Origin: Lobosporangium transversale
Taxonomy: Eukaryota > Mortierellomycota > Mortierellomycetes > Mortierellales > Mortierellaceae
Assembly (NCBI RefSeq): GCF_002105155.1
Contig: NW_019029000.1
Span: 608,591 to 672,590 of the forward strand
Direction of reading: 5' to 3'
DNA length: 64,000 nucleotides
Positions 18,596 to 28,513 of the stretch are shown here, in pieces. The notes under the pieces are model-generated. The model was not told where the DNA came from, did not search any database, and was given only the letters and a program-made list of their open reading frames with translations. The position numbers and the translations under genes are program-made. Within the stretch, counting starts at the first letter, position 1. Each line of letters opens with the position of its first letter.

Positions 18596-20226
18596 CACTA
18601 TCATGCAAAACTGAAAGTATAATTCATTCCCATGTCCATTTCTTTTTCTCATTCCTAGAAACCGTATATGCATACACCACTCACACTTTGGTTTAATAAA
18701 GCTCCCGTCTTCTTCTACGTCATAGTTATGCGCTGTGGCATTAGCTTGTCTCATTTAGAAAGTTAATGACTTTTTTGTTCATGCAGGTCCCTCTTTCAGT
18801 TTTGCATGTGCTCATTCGATGGCCGAAGATCTTTATTCTTTTGTAAGCCATATCCTTACATCAATAGATAGTATTCCAACCATGGGTGTCACTGACAGCT
18901 TGGAGTGTCTTATGAATACTTATGATGAGTTTGCGCCAGAAGTCCACTGGGATTCTATATCATTCAACAGATATTCGCTCCCATAGTTCATCACAACTCT
19001 TAGCTCGCTCCGGATATCTAGAGAGCCGCCTATCCAATTCTACCCACATGTGTTCAATAGGGTTGAGGTCAGGGGATTGTGCTGGCCACTCTAGAAGTGT
19101 ACCTTCCTCTTCTGTCAGATGTACTGACTCCAAATACTTCCTAACAATCTTCGCCGTGTGCTTCGAGTCATTGTCGTGCTGAAAGACGATATCGCTTTTA
19201 GTTAAGCCCCAGTCATCAAGCGACATCTGTAGATCCTCCTGGAGTAGTTTGATGTAGAGTTGTGCGCCCATATTATTGTCAATCTTTGCAATGTATCCAG
19301 GTCCGAACCATGAGAAGCATGGCCACACATTAACGTTACCACCCCCAAACTTGACAGTGCCTTGCACCGACCTGCGAGTGAGGCGTCCCGGAGTGTCGTC
19401 CCAGATCCACTGTACGCCATCAGAACAGATTCGGTTTATTTTTGATTCATCTGACCAAATAACCTTTTTCCAATCTTCCAGATTCCATTCCTTATACTTG
19501 TTGAGAAAATGCAAACGGGCTTTAATATGTCTTCGCCGCAGAGCTGGCCTACGTACACGCCTCTTTGCTGTCAATCCTAACTCCTTGAGCCGTCGTCTAA
19601 CGGTGGTCTCAGAAACAGCCGCTGGTATGAGCTGGTTGGCTCTGACGGTGGCCTCAACTGCAGACTTGAGTGTACCTCGTTTCATGTTCACCTTAAGATA
19701 CTGCGTGATATCTATAGGTAATTTCCTTGGTCGACCACCTTTATTAACTGGCATGTACTCTTCATTCTTTGCATAGATCTTGTTGGCCGTCCATTGTGAT
19801 ATACCAACACTAGCAGCAGCTTCTCTAGTAGACATGCCTGCCATCATTAACCTCCTGGCTTCGTTGACTTTCCTTTGTGGAGTGGGTCTCATATTCTATG
19901 AAGGTGTAGTTAAGAGAGAGTTAAGCAAGTGTTCATAAAGGAAACAGAGAAAGTCCTTCTTTTATTCGCATTTAATGACGACCAGATGTTGTCATGGGCA
20001 ACATTTGAGACCACATGCAAAACTGAAAGAGAGACCTGCATGAACAAAAAAGTCATTAACTTTCTAAATGAGACAAGCTAATGCCACAGCGCATAACTAT
20101 GACGTAGAAGAAGACGGGAGCTTTATTAAACCAAAGTGTGAGTGGTGTATGCATATACGGTTTCTAGGAATGAGAAAAAGAAATGGACATGGGAATGAAT
20201 TATACTTTCAGTTTTGCATGATAGTG
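18596..20226 (-). mobile_element. Tc1B copy 2 (complete, long terminal repeats)
   Basis: 1631-bp element bounded by TA at 18594-18595 and 20227-20228. Terminal inverted repeats are unusually long, about 213 bp (18596-18808 and 20014-20226). Each repeat itself has CATGCAAAACTGAAAG near the terminus (18602-18617) and the same motif inverted at its inner edge (18793-18808). The two flanks are not contiguous in any CRN copy: left is CRN 3' coding sequence, right is CRN 5' upstream sequence. Confidence 0.92.
18861..19892 (-). pseudogene. Tc1B copy 2 transposase with one nonsense codon
   Basis: ATG at 19892 (M-R-P-T-P-Q-R-K), HTH with S-T-R-E-A-A-A-S-V-G-I-S, G-G-R-P-R-K-L-P hook, second HTH (V-S-E-T-T-V-R-R-R-L-K-E-L), catalytic S-D-E-S, Q-H-D-N-D-S-K-H and P-I-E-H. 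I count 39 residues between the second Asp and the Glu. A TGA at codon position W (compare TGG in copy 1) stops the frame at 18960; the remaining 32 codons to the ancestral stop at 18861 stay open. The catalytic core is complete. Confidence 0.9.
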
Positions 20227-20491
20227 TATATCCAAAAAACCCCTTAGTGCATGTTACCCATATAGGCACATTTTCTATAAAGCAAACCCTTGTTTTAGAA
20301 ATCAGTTGTAATAAAAAACAACACCTCGTAACCAAAAAAAAGGTTTGTTATTTGATGGAAGCTTTTAGATTGCTGGAGGGATTCCGTGTTGCTGAGGGAT
20401 AGCAATAGAACGATTTTCACATAATAATCTTGCCAATAAAAAAGGGTTGTCAAATAACAGTGAGCTTGGGGTTGTCAAATAGATTAATTCA

Positions 20492-20747
20492 AGATTGTCA
20501 CGTCACAATGACCCAGAAAATAGCACGTGGCTATTTGAAAAAAATATTTTCTCACACATCGCCTAACCTTAAAATAAAGGATTAAATTTATCTTTCCTTT
20601 CCTTTTTTTTTTTGCCTTACACATTTTTCATTTTTGTTTTCATACAGCGACCACGAGTGTGAAAGAGTATAGAATATACCTTCGCCTATTTAACCATCAT
20701 TCTCCCTGCATTTCAACCACACTCAGTCCCACTCATCTTAATTTTCA
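20492..20747 (+). promoter_or_regulatory. Upstream region of CRN-A
   Basis: Upstream sequence shared by all three CRN copies from AAGATTGTCACGTCACAATG onward. It contains a TGTCACGTCACA palindrome-like core (TGACGTGACA on the other strand), a T-run, and TAGAATATACC about 75 bp before the ATG as the only TATA-like motif. CRN-C carries about 170 bp of extra pyrimidine-rich sequence inside this region. Confidence 0.45.
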
Positions 20748-23252
20748 ATGGCCACCACAAGGAGCTCAACACAAAAAAACATGGCTGCAAATGATTCCAC
20801 AGAGAGCCAAGCACAAATAAAAATGACTGCAAATAAGCCTGAGGATGCCTCCACACTCAATAAACGAAAAAGAGTAAACCAGCACCCACAACGAAAAAAG
20901 CGCGCCATCCCACTGCTGCAGCTGAACTGTGTTGTCGAGGGAGAAGCAACGTCGTTCCCAGTAGAGATTTTCTGCGATAAATCGGTCGGGATGCTCAAGC
21001 AAGCCATCAAGGTAGCAAAGAAGCCAGAACTTGATCATGTTGCCGCAGATAAGCTCATCCTCTACAAGGTCTCCATCCCTGACGAAGACAAGACCGTCGT
21101 CGAGTCAGAAATCGAGTCAAAAGAGGCTCTCGCACCCGCGTCAATGAAGCTTGGGGTGATATTTAATTCTGAACTTCCAGAGAACACTATCCATGTTTTT
21201 GTCAAGCCACCACAGCGAGGTATATCTTTGGCTCTTGATGGACTGATTGTTGATATTTCAGCTGATGAAGCTTGGTTTATATCTTAAACGGCCATGTGCA
21301 TGATATCACCATTTGGTTTGTGTCTTGATAACTCAACGTTCTTTCTCATTATTCGCTTTTGATACTTAGCTCAGAAAAGAAAACAAGATGGAGATTCTGG
21401 TGAGTGCTTTTGGCTGAGAACCTGGTTATTGATCAATTCAGAGTGATGTGCAGTGCAATAAATCAAAAATATTGACTTTGATCACTCCTCTAAAAAAGAT
21501 CGTCCAAGTATAAATAGAGATGCTCTTATGGATGCGATTACAGAAGCAGGGCTTGTAACGAAAGGGATAGTGAATGGTAGCCCTGCCATCTCGCGTCTAA
21601 ACTCGAAAGAGAGGGTCAAGCTGCTTTCGTACATGGGGAAGGAGTTAGCAGTAGATAGTGTTTACTACAGCATTATTAGCGTGGCTTGCGAGCTCCGAAA
21701 TTCTGGTGGTATCAAGGGTTCCAAAATATTGACTGCCCCTGAGGATTATATCTTCCCTATTGCTAAAACAAGGCATCTTTATATCAGAGATGAATATAAA
21801 GAGCTTTATGACCATATTACATCCGGATTAAGTACCCCTCATGAAGTACCTCGTTTGAACCAACTCTTTGTCACTGGAACGCCTGGAATTGGGAAGTCAG
21901 CCTTTTTGGTCTATTTTGCCATCCGCCTCCTTGCCGAACACGATGAGGAAAATCCACCGATTATTATTTTCCAAGAGAAGCAGTATACCAAATGTTATGT
22001 TTATGGAGGAACAACTTGCCAACGTAAAGGGAATATAACGATGTTCGAAGATTTCCTTGACCTACGTGAAACGTGGTATTTAGTTGATAGTGGTAAAAAT
22101 CCTCAACCAGGTAAAGCCAGGACGATATTTTCAGCATCGCCAAGAACTCTCTATGGGCATTACGATGAACTCACCAAGGAAAATACACCAAATAGCTACT
22201 ATCACATGTCACTCTGGAGTCTGGATGAACTTAAGGAATGTAGAGCCAATGTAAAGTTTTTTCATGTAGTGAGTGAAGCATTTTTGGAGGAGCTTTTTTA
22301 CCAGTTGGGGGGAGTGCCAAGACAGGTTCTACAGTGTCCAGCCGATATACTATCCAAAAATCAAAAACATACTGAGCGTGCTAAAGAAGCTGCGTTATTC
22401 CGCGTCAATGATGCCATTAGAACACTCGAGAAACCAGCAGATCTTCTAAGCCTCTTTGCACGAGGAAAAGATGCGAGTGGATTTAGTCGTTTACTCCATA
22501 GAGTGCCCACTTCTGACCATCTCGACTTCTACCTGGTGTGGGCATCTCGTTGGGTCGAATCACAGATTATGGACAAAATAAAAGATAACACTTGGGTCGA
22601 TGTGTTGGCGAAACTTGTCATAGGCGGAGAGGATATAGATAAAGGCCCACTGTTTGAAATCTATGCTCATCACTTATTTCGACGTGGTGATATTAGATTT
22701 CCCTTTAGGGATCTCCAGTCAGGCGAAACAGGATTTCTTGATTTTCCAGCAAATCCAGAAGAGGTGTTTATCCGGACTTCAGAGGAATTATCAGGGCTCA
22801 CTCAAGCAGCTGGCAAGTTGTTTGTACCAGAACATTCTAAATTTCCGTGCATTGATTTTGCATTGGGACCCAACAAGCTATTTCAGGTCACAGTATCAGA
22901 GGAGCATCCGATCAAGCAAGCATCATTCAAGGAGATAATTGATTGTATTACTGGACCCTGCTTGAAGGGAGACCAATCAAAGTCGAAGGGGGACCGATCA
23001 AAGTCGAAGGGAGACCGCTCAAAGTCGAAGGGAGACCAATCAAAGTCGAAGGGAAGTGATGATATTTTCCTCTATTTTGTGGTGCCAGGAGACGTATATG
23101 ACGACTTTAAAGTTCAGAACTTTCTTACCACCAGAAATACGGTCGTCAAGGATCCATATAAATGCGTAAAACATGTAAGACAGTGTGTCATAAAAATCGA
23201 CACCGAAGCTGCATATTCAGGAGGATCAGCCGGTACGAATCTGAAGAATTAA
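20748..23252 (+). CDS. Crinkler (CRN) effector-type protein A: ubiquitin-like header, P-loop NTPase, C-terminal nuclease-like domain
   Basis: My model: exon 1 20748-21219, exon 2 21499-23252, 741 aa. The join (GAG|GTATAT donor, AAAAAAG acceptor) gives P-Q-R|D-R-P and keeps frame; without it there are two ORFs, 179 and 574 aa. Residues about 38-52 form a bipartite basic nuclear signal (K-R-K-R ... R-K-K-R). The CRN header (L-N-C-V-V-E-G ... L-I-L-Y-K-V) follows. Exon 2 has a Walker A motif G-T-P-G-I-G-K-S (residues 117-124 from the 21528 ATG), Walker B-like W-Y-L-V-D (183-187), and four 7-residue S-K-S-K-G-D-Q/R repeats. The segment D-F-A-L-G ... F-Q-V-T-V-S ... Y-F-V-V-P resembles the restriction-endonuclease-fold C-terminus of CRN proteins. 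No secretion signal is evident. CRN proteins of oomycetes and fungi act in nuclei; the role here is inferred. Confidence 0.88.
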
Positions 23253-23926
23253 ATCGAATACCAATCAAGTGGATGAAATTTTGTCTTTTTTAAAAAAAGC
23301 ATTATACCCGTTCCTTGAGAAATTTTTACAATGGTTCATTCTTTATGAATGAAGCCATCATTATCCACTTACCTTCTAGACGAATAAATAGAGCGGTTTA
23401 ATCCGTCCTCCCTTCTACTGGGGCATTTAGAACTTTATAAAGCTGTGATCATTATGCGATCTTGTGTGCAAGAAAAGGCAGGATTTTGTGATACTATTAT
23501 CAAAGAGTTTTGTAAAAACGGATAGAGATGAAGAATCCTGTGGAGAACCCAGTGAGAGTCTGATGATGAGACCCAAAATCATATTATTATCACCAGGACA
23601 GCTGGCATAGGAAATTATCCTTTCTCGTATGCTTTGTCATCTGGATGCTTGCCACTTGCGAAAGACCTATCAATTATCATCATCCAGGGCGCCAAAACCT
23701 TTACCGGGAGCTAGGATGACAGCTCCACTCTAAAGACATAAATGTCGTTTTAGCCCCATGGTGCGTGCACGGGATGGCAACCTGTGACCAATGAGATCAT
23801 ATTAGTTGTATGTTCGGCCAATTCAGTGTCAGTATGTGAAGGCGGCGCGTCTTGAATCTCTAGGCGTCCAGGGACATGGAATAAAAAAACATCAAGAATG
23901 TGGCCAAGGCTGCCACGCGATTGACC
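23253..23926 (+). other. CRN-A 3' flank
   Basis: Downstream sequence conserved in all three full CRN copies, with a near-palindromic TTTTTTTAAAAAAG run about 40 bp after the stop (23286-23299). It has no gene I recognise. A 92-codon minus-strand frame (23750-24028) is present, but I see no family resemblance. Confidence 0.5.
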
Positions 23927-24812
23927 GGTAAAATGTGATACAATATTGGATTGTGTCGTCAGTATATTAATAGTTCTCGGTATATTAATGCTACATGCTG
24001 TTGAGGGCATCAATCTCGCCAGAATCATCCCCTCTCACATCAATTCATGCCAGACGGATGAAAGATTAGGAGGAAAAGGTCCTTGATGTCTGGGATATCC
24101 ACGCTTGTTTATAGTCTCACCAAAAGTTCTGTGCCTTGCGTTCATAGGCGGTTAATCGCAGTTTGGTTTTCGTATACCCCTTGAAGAACGTAAGCAAAAA
24201 TGCCTTTATGTTTTATATTTGATGCTCATCAATTTACCCTTTTTACTTGTCCGAAGGTAGAATGACGCCTAGCCAATGGATGCTATTGCAAGTGTGTCCA
24301 CAGGTCCTTGGAGAAGTTCATTGAGGAAACTCGGTTCCATCCAGGACAGATTTATTCCTAGCGCTCTTCACAAAAGTAGCAGAATTACTTGGTGGAGTTG
24401 GCTTTAATTGCCTTGACAAGCTCCTGCAAGATTGGTTCGACAATCTAATCAGGGTCCTTTCGGAGTGGCATCAAAGCAACTCTATGTTTTTGGTTGTTTT
24501 GAACGAGGCGCAGGATATTTGGAGGGGAGGCTAAATACCAGTGTATTAACAACAACGACACTAAGCGACCAATATTATCAGCATTCTTTCATGGATTGGA
24601 GGGCTTATCAGAGGATTTACCACGAATTTGCATAGTTCCTTGCGGGATAGGCTTTTGTATTTATGATCCTGCTTGGGTTAAGAGAACTGGCAAAGCTTCA
24701 AGGAATATCGAGAAGTTCTCGATGACTTGAGGTTCAAGAGTGCAGTATCGTTTCCTAGATGGGATAATCAAGCAAAAGTCCGGACATACTTCAAGACACT
24801 CGTGTGATATTT
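23927..24812 (+). other. Asymmetric spacer of CRN inverted repeat
   Basis: 886 bp that continues the left arm exactly as in the unrearranged copy (43586-44471) and is absent from the right arm. It includes decayed CRN-like coding sequence (fragments reading R-E-V-L, R-F-K-S-A-V-S-F-P-R-W-D near 24700-24780). The fold-back junction is at 24813-24814. Confidence 0.8.
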
Positions 24813-27800
24813 GGTCAATCGCGTGGCAGCCTTGGCCACATTCTTGATGTTTTTTTATTCCATGTCCCTGGACGCCTAGAGATTCAAGACGCGCCGCCTT
24901 CACATACTGACACTGAATTGGCCGAACATACAACTAATATGATCTCATTGGTCACAGGTTGCCATCCCGTGCACGCACCATGGGGCTAAAACGACATTTA
25001 TGTCTTTAGAGTGGAGCTGTCATCCTAGCTCCCGGTAAAGGTTTTGGCGCCCTGGATGATGATAATTGATAGGTCTTTCGCAAGTGGCAAGCATCCAGAT
25101 GACAAAGCATACGAGAAAGGATAATTTCCTATGCCAGCTGTCCTGGTGATAATAATATGATTTTGGGTCTCATCATCAGACTCTCACTGGGTTCTCCACA
25201 GGATTCTTCATCTCTATCCGTTTTTACAAAACTCTTTGATAATAGTATCACAAAATCCTGCCTTTTCTTGCACACAAGATCGCATAATGATCACAGCTTT
25301 ATAAAGTTCTAAATGCCCCAGTAGAAGGGAGGACGGATTAAACCGCTCTATTTATTCGTCTAGAAGGTAAGTGGATAATGATGGCTTCATTCATAAAGAA
25401 TGAACCATTGTAAAAATTTCTCAAGGAACGGGTATAATGCTTTTTTTAAAAAAGACAAAATTTCATCCACTTGATTGGTATTCGATTTAATTCTTCAGAT
25501 TCGTACCGGCTGATCCTCCTGAATATGCAGCTTCGGTGTCGATTTTTATGACACACTGTCTTACATGTTTTACGCATTTATATGGATCCTTGACGACCGT
25601 ATTTCTGGTGGTAAGAAAGTTCTGAACTTTAAAGTCGTCATATACGTCTCCTGGCACCACAAAATAGAGGAAAATATCATCACTTCCCTTCGACTTTGAT
25701 TGGTCTCCCTTCGACTTTGAGCGGTCTCCCTTCGACTTTGATCGGTCCCCCTTCGACTTTGATTGGTCTCCCTTCAAGCAGGGTCCAGTAATACAATCAA
25801 TTATCTCCTTGAATGATGCTTGCTTGATCGGATGCTCCTCTGATACTGTGACCTGAAATAGCTTGTTGGGTCCCAATGCAAAATCAATGCACGGAAATTT
25901 AGAATGTTCTGGTACAAACAACTTGCCAGCTGCTTGAGTGAGCCCTGATAATTCCTCTGAAGTCCGGATAAACACCTCTTCTGGATTTGCTGGAAAATCA
26001 AGAAATCCTGTTTCGCCTGACTGGAGATCCCTAAAGGGAAATCTAATATCACCACGTCGAAATAAGTGATGAGCATAGATTTCAAACAGTGGGCCTTTAT
26101 CTATATCCTCTCCGCCTATGACAAGTTTCGCCAACACATCGACCCAAGTGTTATCTTTTATTTTGTCCATAATCTGTGATTCGACCCAACGAGATGCCCA
26201 CACCAGGTAGAAGTCGAGATGGTCAGAAGTGGGCACTCTATGGAGTAAACGACTAAATCCACTCGCATCTTTTCCTCGTGCAAAGAGGCTTAGAAGATCT
26301 GCTGGTTTCTCGAGTGTTCTAATGGCATCATTGACGCGGAATAACGCAGCTTCTTTAGCACGCTCAGTATGTTTTTGATTTTTGGATAGTATATCGGCTG
26401 GACACTGTAGAACCTGTCTTGGCACTCCCCCCAACTGGTAAAAAAGCTCCTCCAAAAATGCTTCACTCACTACATGAAAAAACTTTACATTGGCTCTACA
26501 TTCCTTAAGTTCATCCAGACTCCAGAGTGACATGTGATAGTAGCTATTTGGTGTATTTTCCTTGGTGAGTTCATCGTAATGCCCATAGAGAGTTCTTGGC
26601 GATGCTGAAAATATCGTCCTGGCTTTACCTGGTTGAGGATTTTTACCACTATCAACTAAATACCACGTTTCACGTAGGTCAAGGAAATCTTCGAACATCG
26701 TTATATTCCCTTTACGTTGGCAAGTTGTTCCTCCATAAACATAACATTTGGTATACTGCTTCTCTTGGAAAATAATAATCGGTGGATTTTCCTCATCGTG
26801 TTCGGCAAGGAGGCGGATGGCAAAATAGACCAAAAAGGCTGACTTCCCAATTCCAGGCGTTCCAGTGACAAAGAGTTGGTTCAAACGAGGTACTTCATGA
26901 GGGGTACTTAATCCGGATGTAATATGGTCATAAAGCTCTTTATATTCATCTCTGATATAAAGATGCCTTGTTTTAGCAATAGGGAAGATATAATCCTCAG
27001 GGGCAGTCAATATTTTGGAACCCTTGATACCACCAGAATTTCGGAGCTCGCAAGCCACGCTAATAATGCTGTAGTAAACACTATCTACTGCTAACTCCTT
27101 CCCCATGTACGAAAGCAGCTTGACCCTCTCTTTCGAGTTTAGACGCGAGATGGCAGGGCTACCATTCACTATCCCTTTCGTTACAAGCCCTGCTTCTGTA
27201 ATCGCATCCATAAGAGCATCTCTATTTATACTTGGACGATCTTTTTTAGAGGAGTGATCAAAGTCAATATTTTTGATTTATTGCACTGCACATCACTCTG
27301 AATTGATCAATAACCAGGTTCTCAGCCAAAAGCACTCACCAGAATCTCCATCTTGTTTTCTTTTCTGAGCTAAGTATCAAAAGCGAATAATGAGAAAGAA
27401 CGTTGAGTTATCAAGACACAAACCAAATGGTGATATCATGCACATGGCCGTTTAAGATATAAACCAAGCTTCATCAGCTGAAATATCAACAATCAGTCCA
27501 TCAAGAGCCAAAGATATACCTCGCTGTGGTGGCTTGACAAAAACATGGATAGTGTTCTCTGGAAGTTCAGAATTAAATATCACCCCAAGCTTCATTGACG
27601 CGGGTGCGAGAGCCTCTTTTGACTCGATTTCTGACTCGACGACGGTCTTGTCTTCGTCAGGGATGGAGACCTTGTAGAGGATGAGCTTATCTGCGGCAAC
27701 ATGATCAAGTTCTGGCTTCTTTGCTACCTTGATGGCTTGCTTGAGCATCCCGACCGATTTATCGCAGAAAATCTCTACTGGGAACGACGTTGCTTCTCCC

Positions 27801-28511
27801 TCGACAACACAGTTCAGCTGCAGCAGTGGGATGGCGCGCTTTTTTCGTTGTGGGTGCTGGTTTACTCTTTTTCGTTTATTGAGTGTGGAGGCATCCTCAG
27901 GCTTATTTGCAGTCATTTTTATTTGTGCTTGGCTCTCTGTGGAATCATTTGCAGCCATGTTTTTTTGTGTTGAGCTCCTTGTGGTGGCCATTGAAAATTA
28001 AGATGAGTGGGACTGAGTGTGGTTGAAATGCAGGGAGAATGATGGTTAAATAGGCGAAGGTATATTCTATACTCTTTCACACTCGTGGTCGCTGTATGAA
28101 AACAAAAATGAAAAATGTGTAAGGCAAAAAAAAAAAGGAAAGGAAAGATAAATTTAATCCTTTATTTTAAGGTTAGGCGATGTGTGAGAAAATATTTTTT
28201 TCAAATAGCCACGTGCTATTTTCTGGGTCATTGTGACGTGACAATCTTGAATTAATCTATTTGACAACCCCAAGCTCACTGTTATTTGACAACCCTTTTT
28301 TATTGGCAAGATTATTATGTGAAAATCGTTCTATTGCTATCCCTCAGCAACACGGAATCCCTCCAGCAATCTAAAAGCTTCCATCAAATAACAAACCTTT
28401 TTTTTGGTTACGAGGTGTTGTTTTTTATTACAACTGATTTCTAAAACAAGGGTTTGCTTTTATAGAAAATGTGCCTATACGGGTAACATGCACTAAGGGG
28501 TTTTTTGGATA
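24813..28511 (-). repeat. Right arm of CRN inverted repeat
   Basis: Reverse complement of 20229-23926 carrying CRN-B. The inner edge joins the spacer at GG (24813-24814), which both parental sequences share. The outer edge is TATA next to Tc1A copy 3. Confidence 0.95.
25487..27991 (-). CDS. Crinkler (CRN) effector-type protein B
   Basis: Exons by symmetry with copy A: 27991-27520 and 27240-25487. The protein is identical to CRN-A in both ORFs (179 and 574 codons), including the nuclear signal, Walker motifs and S-K-S-K-G-D repeats. It is tail-to-tail with CRN-A, so read-through transcripts of the two could pair over several kilobases. The upstream region is also duplicated, so both copies should be expressed alike. 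Identity shows that the duplication is recent or kept uniform by conversion. Function as for copy A. Confidence 0.88.
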
Positions 28512-28513
28512 TA

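Larger units (their letters stand above)
20229..23926 (+). repeat. Left arm of CRN inverted repeat
   Basis: 3.7-kb arm containing CRN-A with its upstream and downstream sequence. It pairs with 24813-28511 (coordinates sum to 48739, with a 1-bp indel near the outer end and only a handful of substitutions seen). The outer edge is TATA next to Tc1B copy 2. Confidence 0.95.

Noticed and set aside
21388..21527. Separate small gene or mini-exon ATGGAGATTCTG|GTGAGT between the two CRN ORFs
   Set aside because: It codes for only four residues; the direct 21219/21499 join explains the locus better, though transcripts could change this.
23750..24028. 92-aa minus-strand ORF, repeated at 43409-43687
   Set aside because: Present twice only because the segment is duplicated; no domain and no start or splice context to support it.
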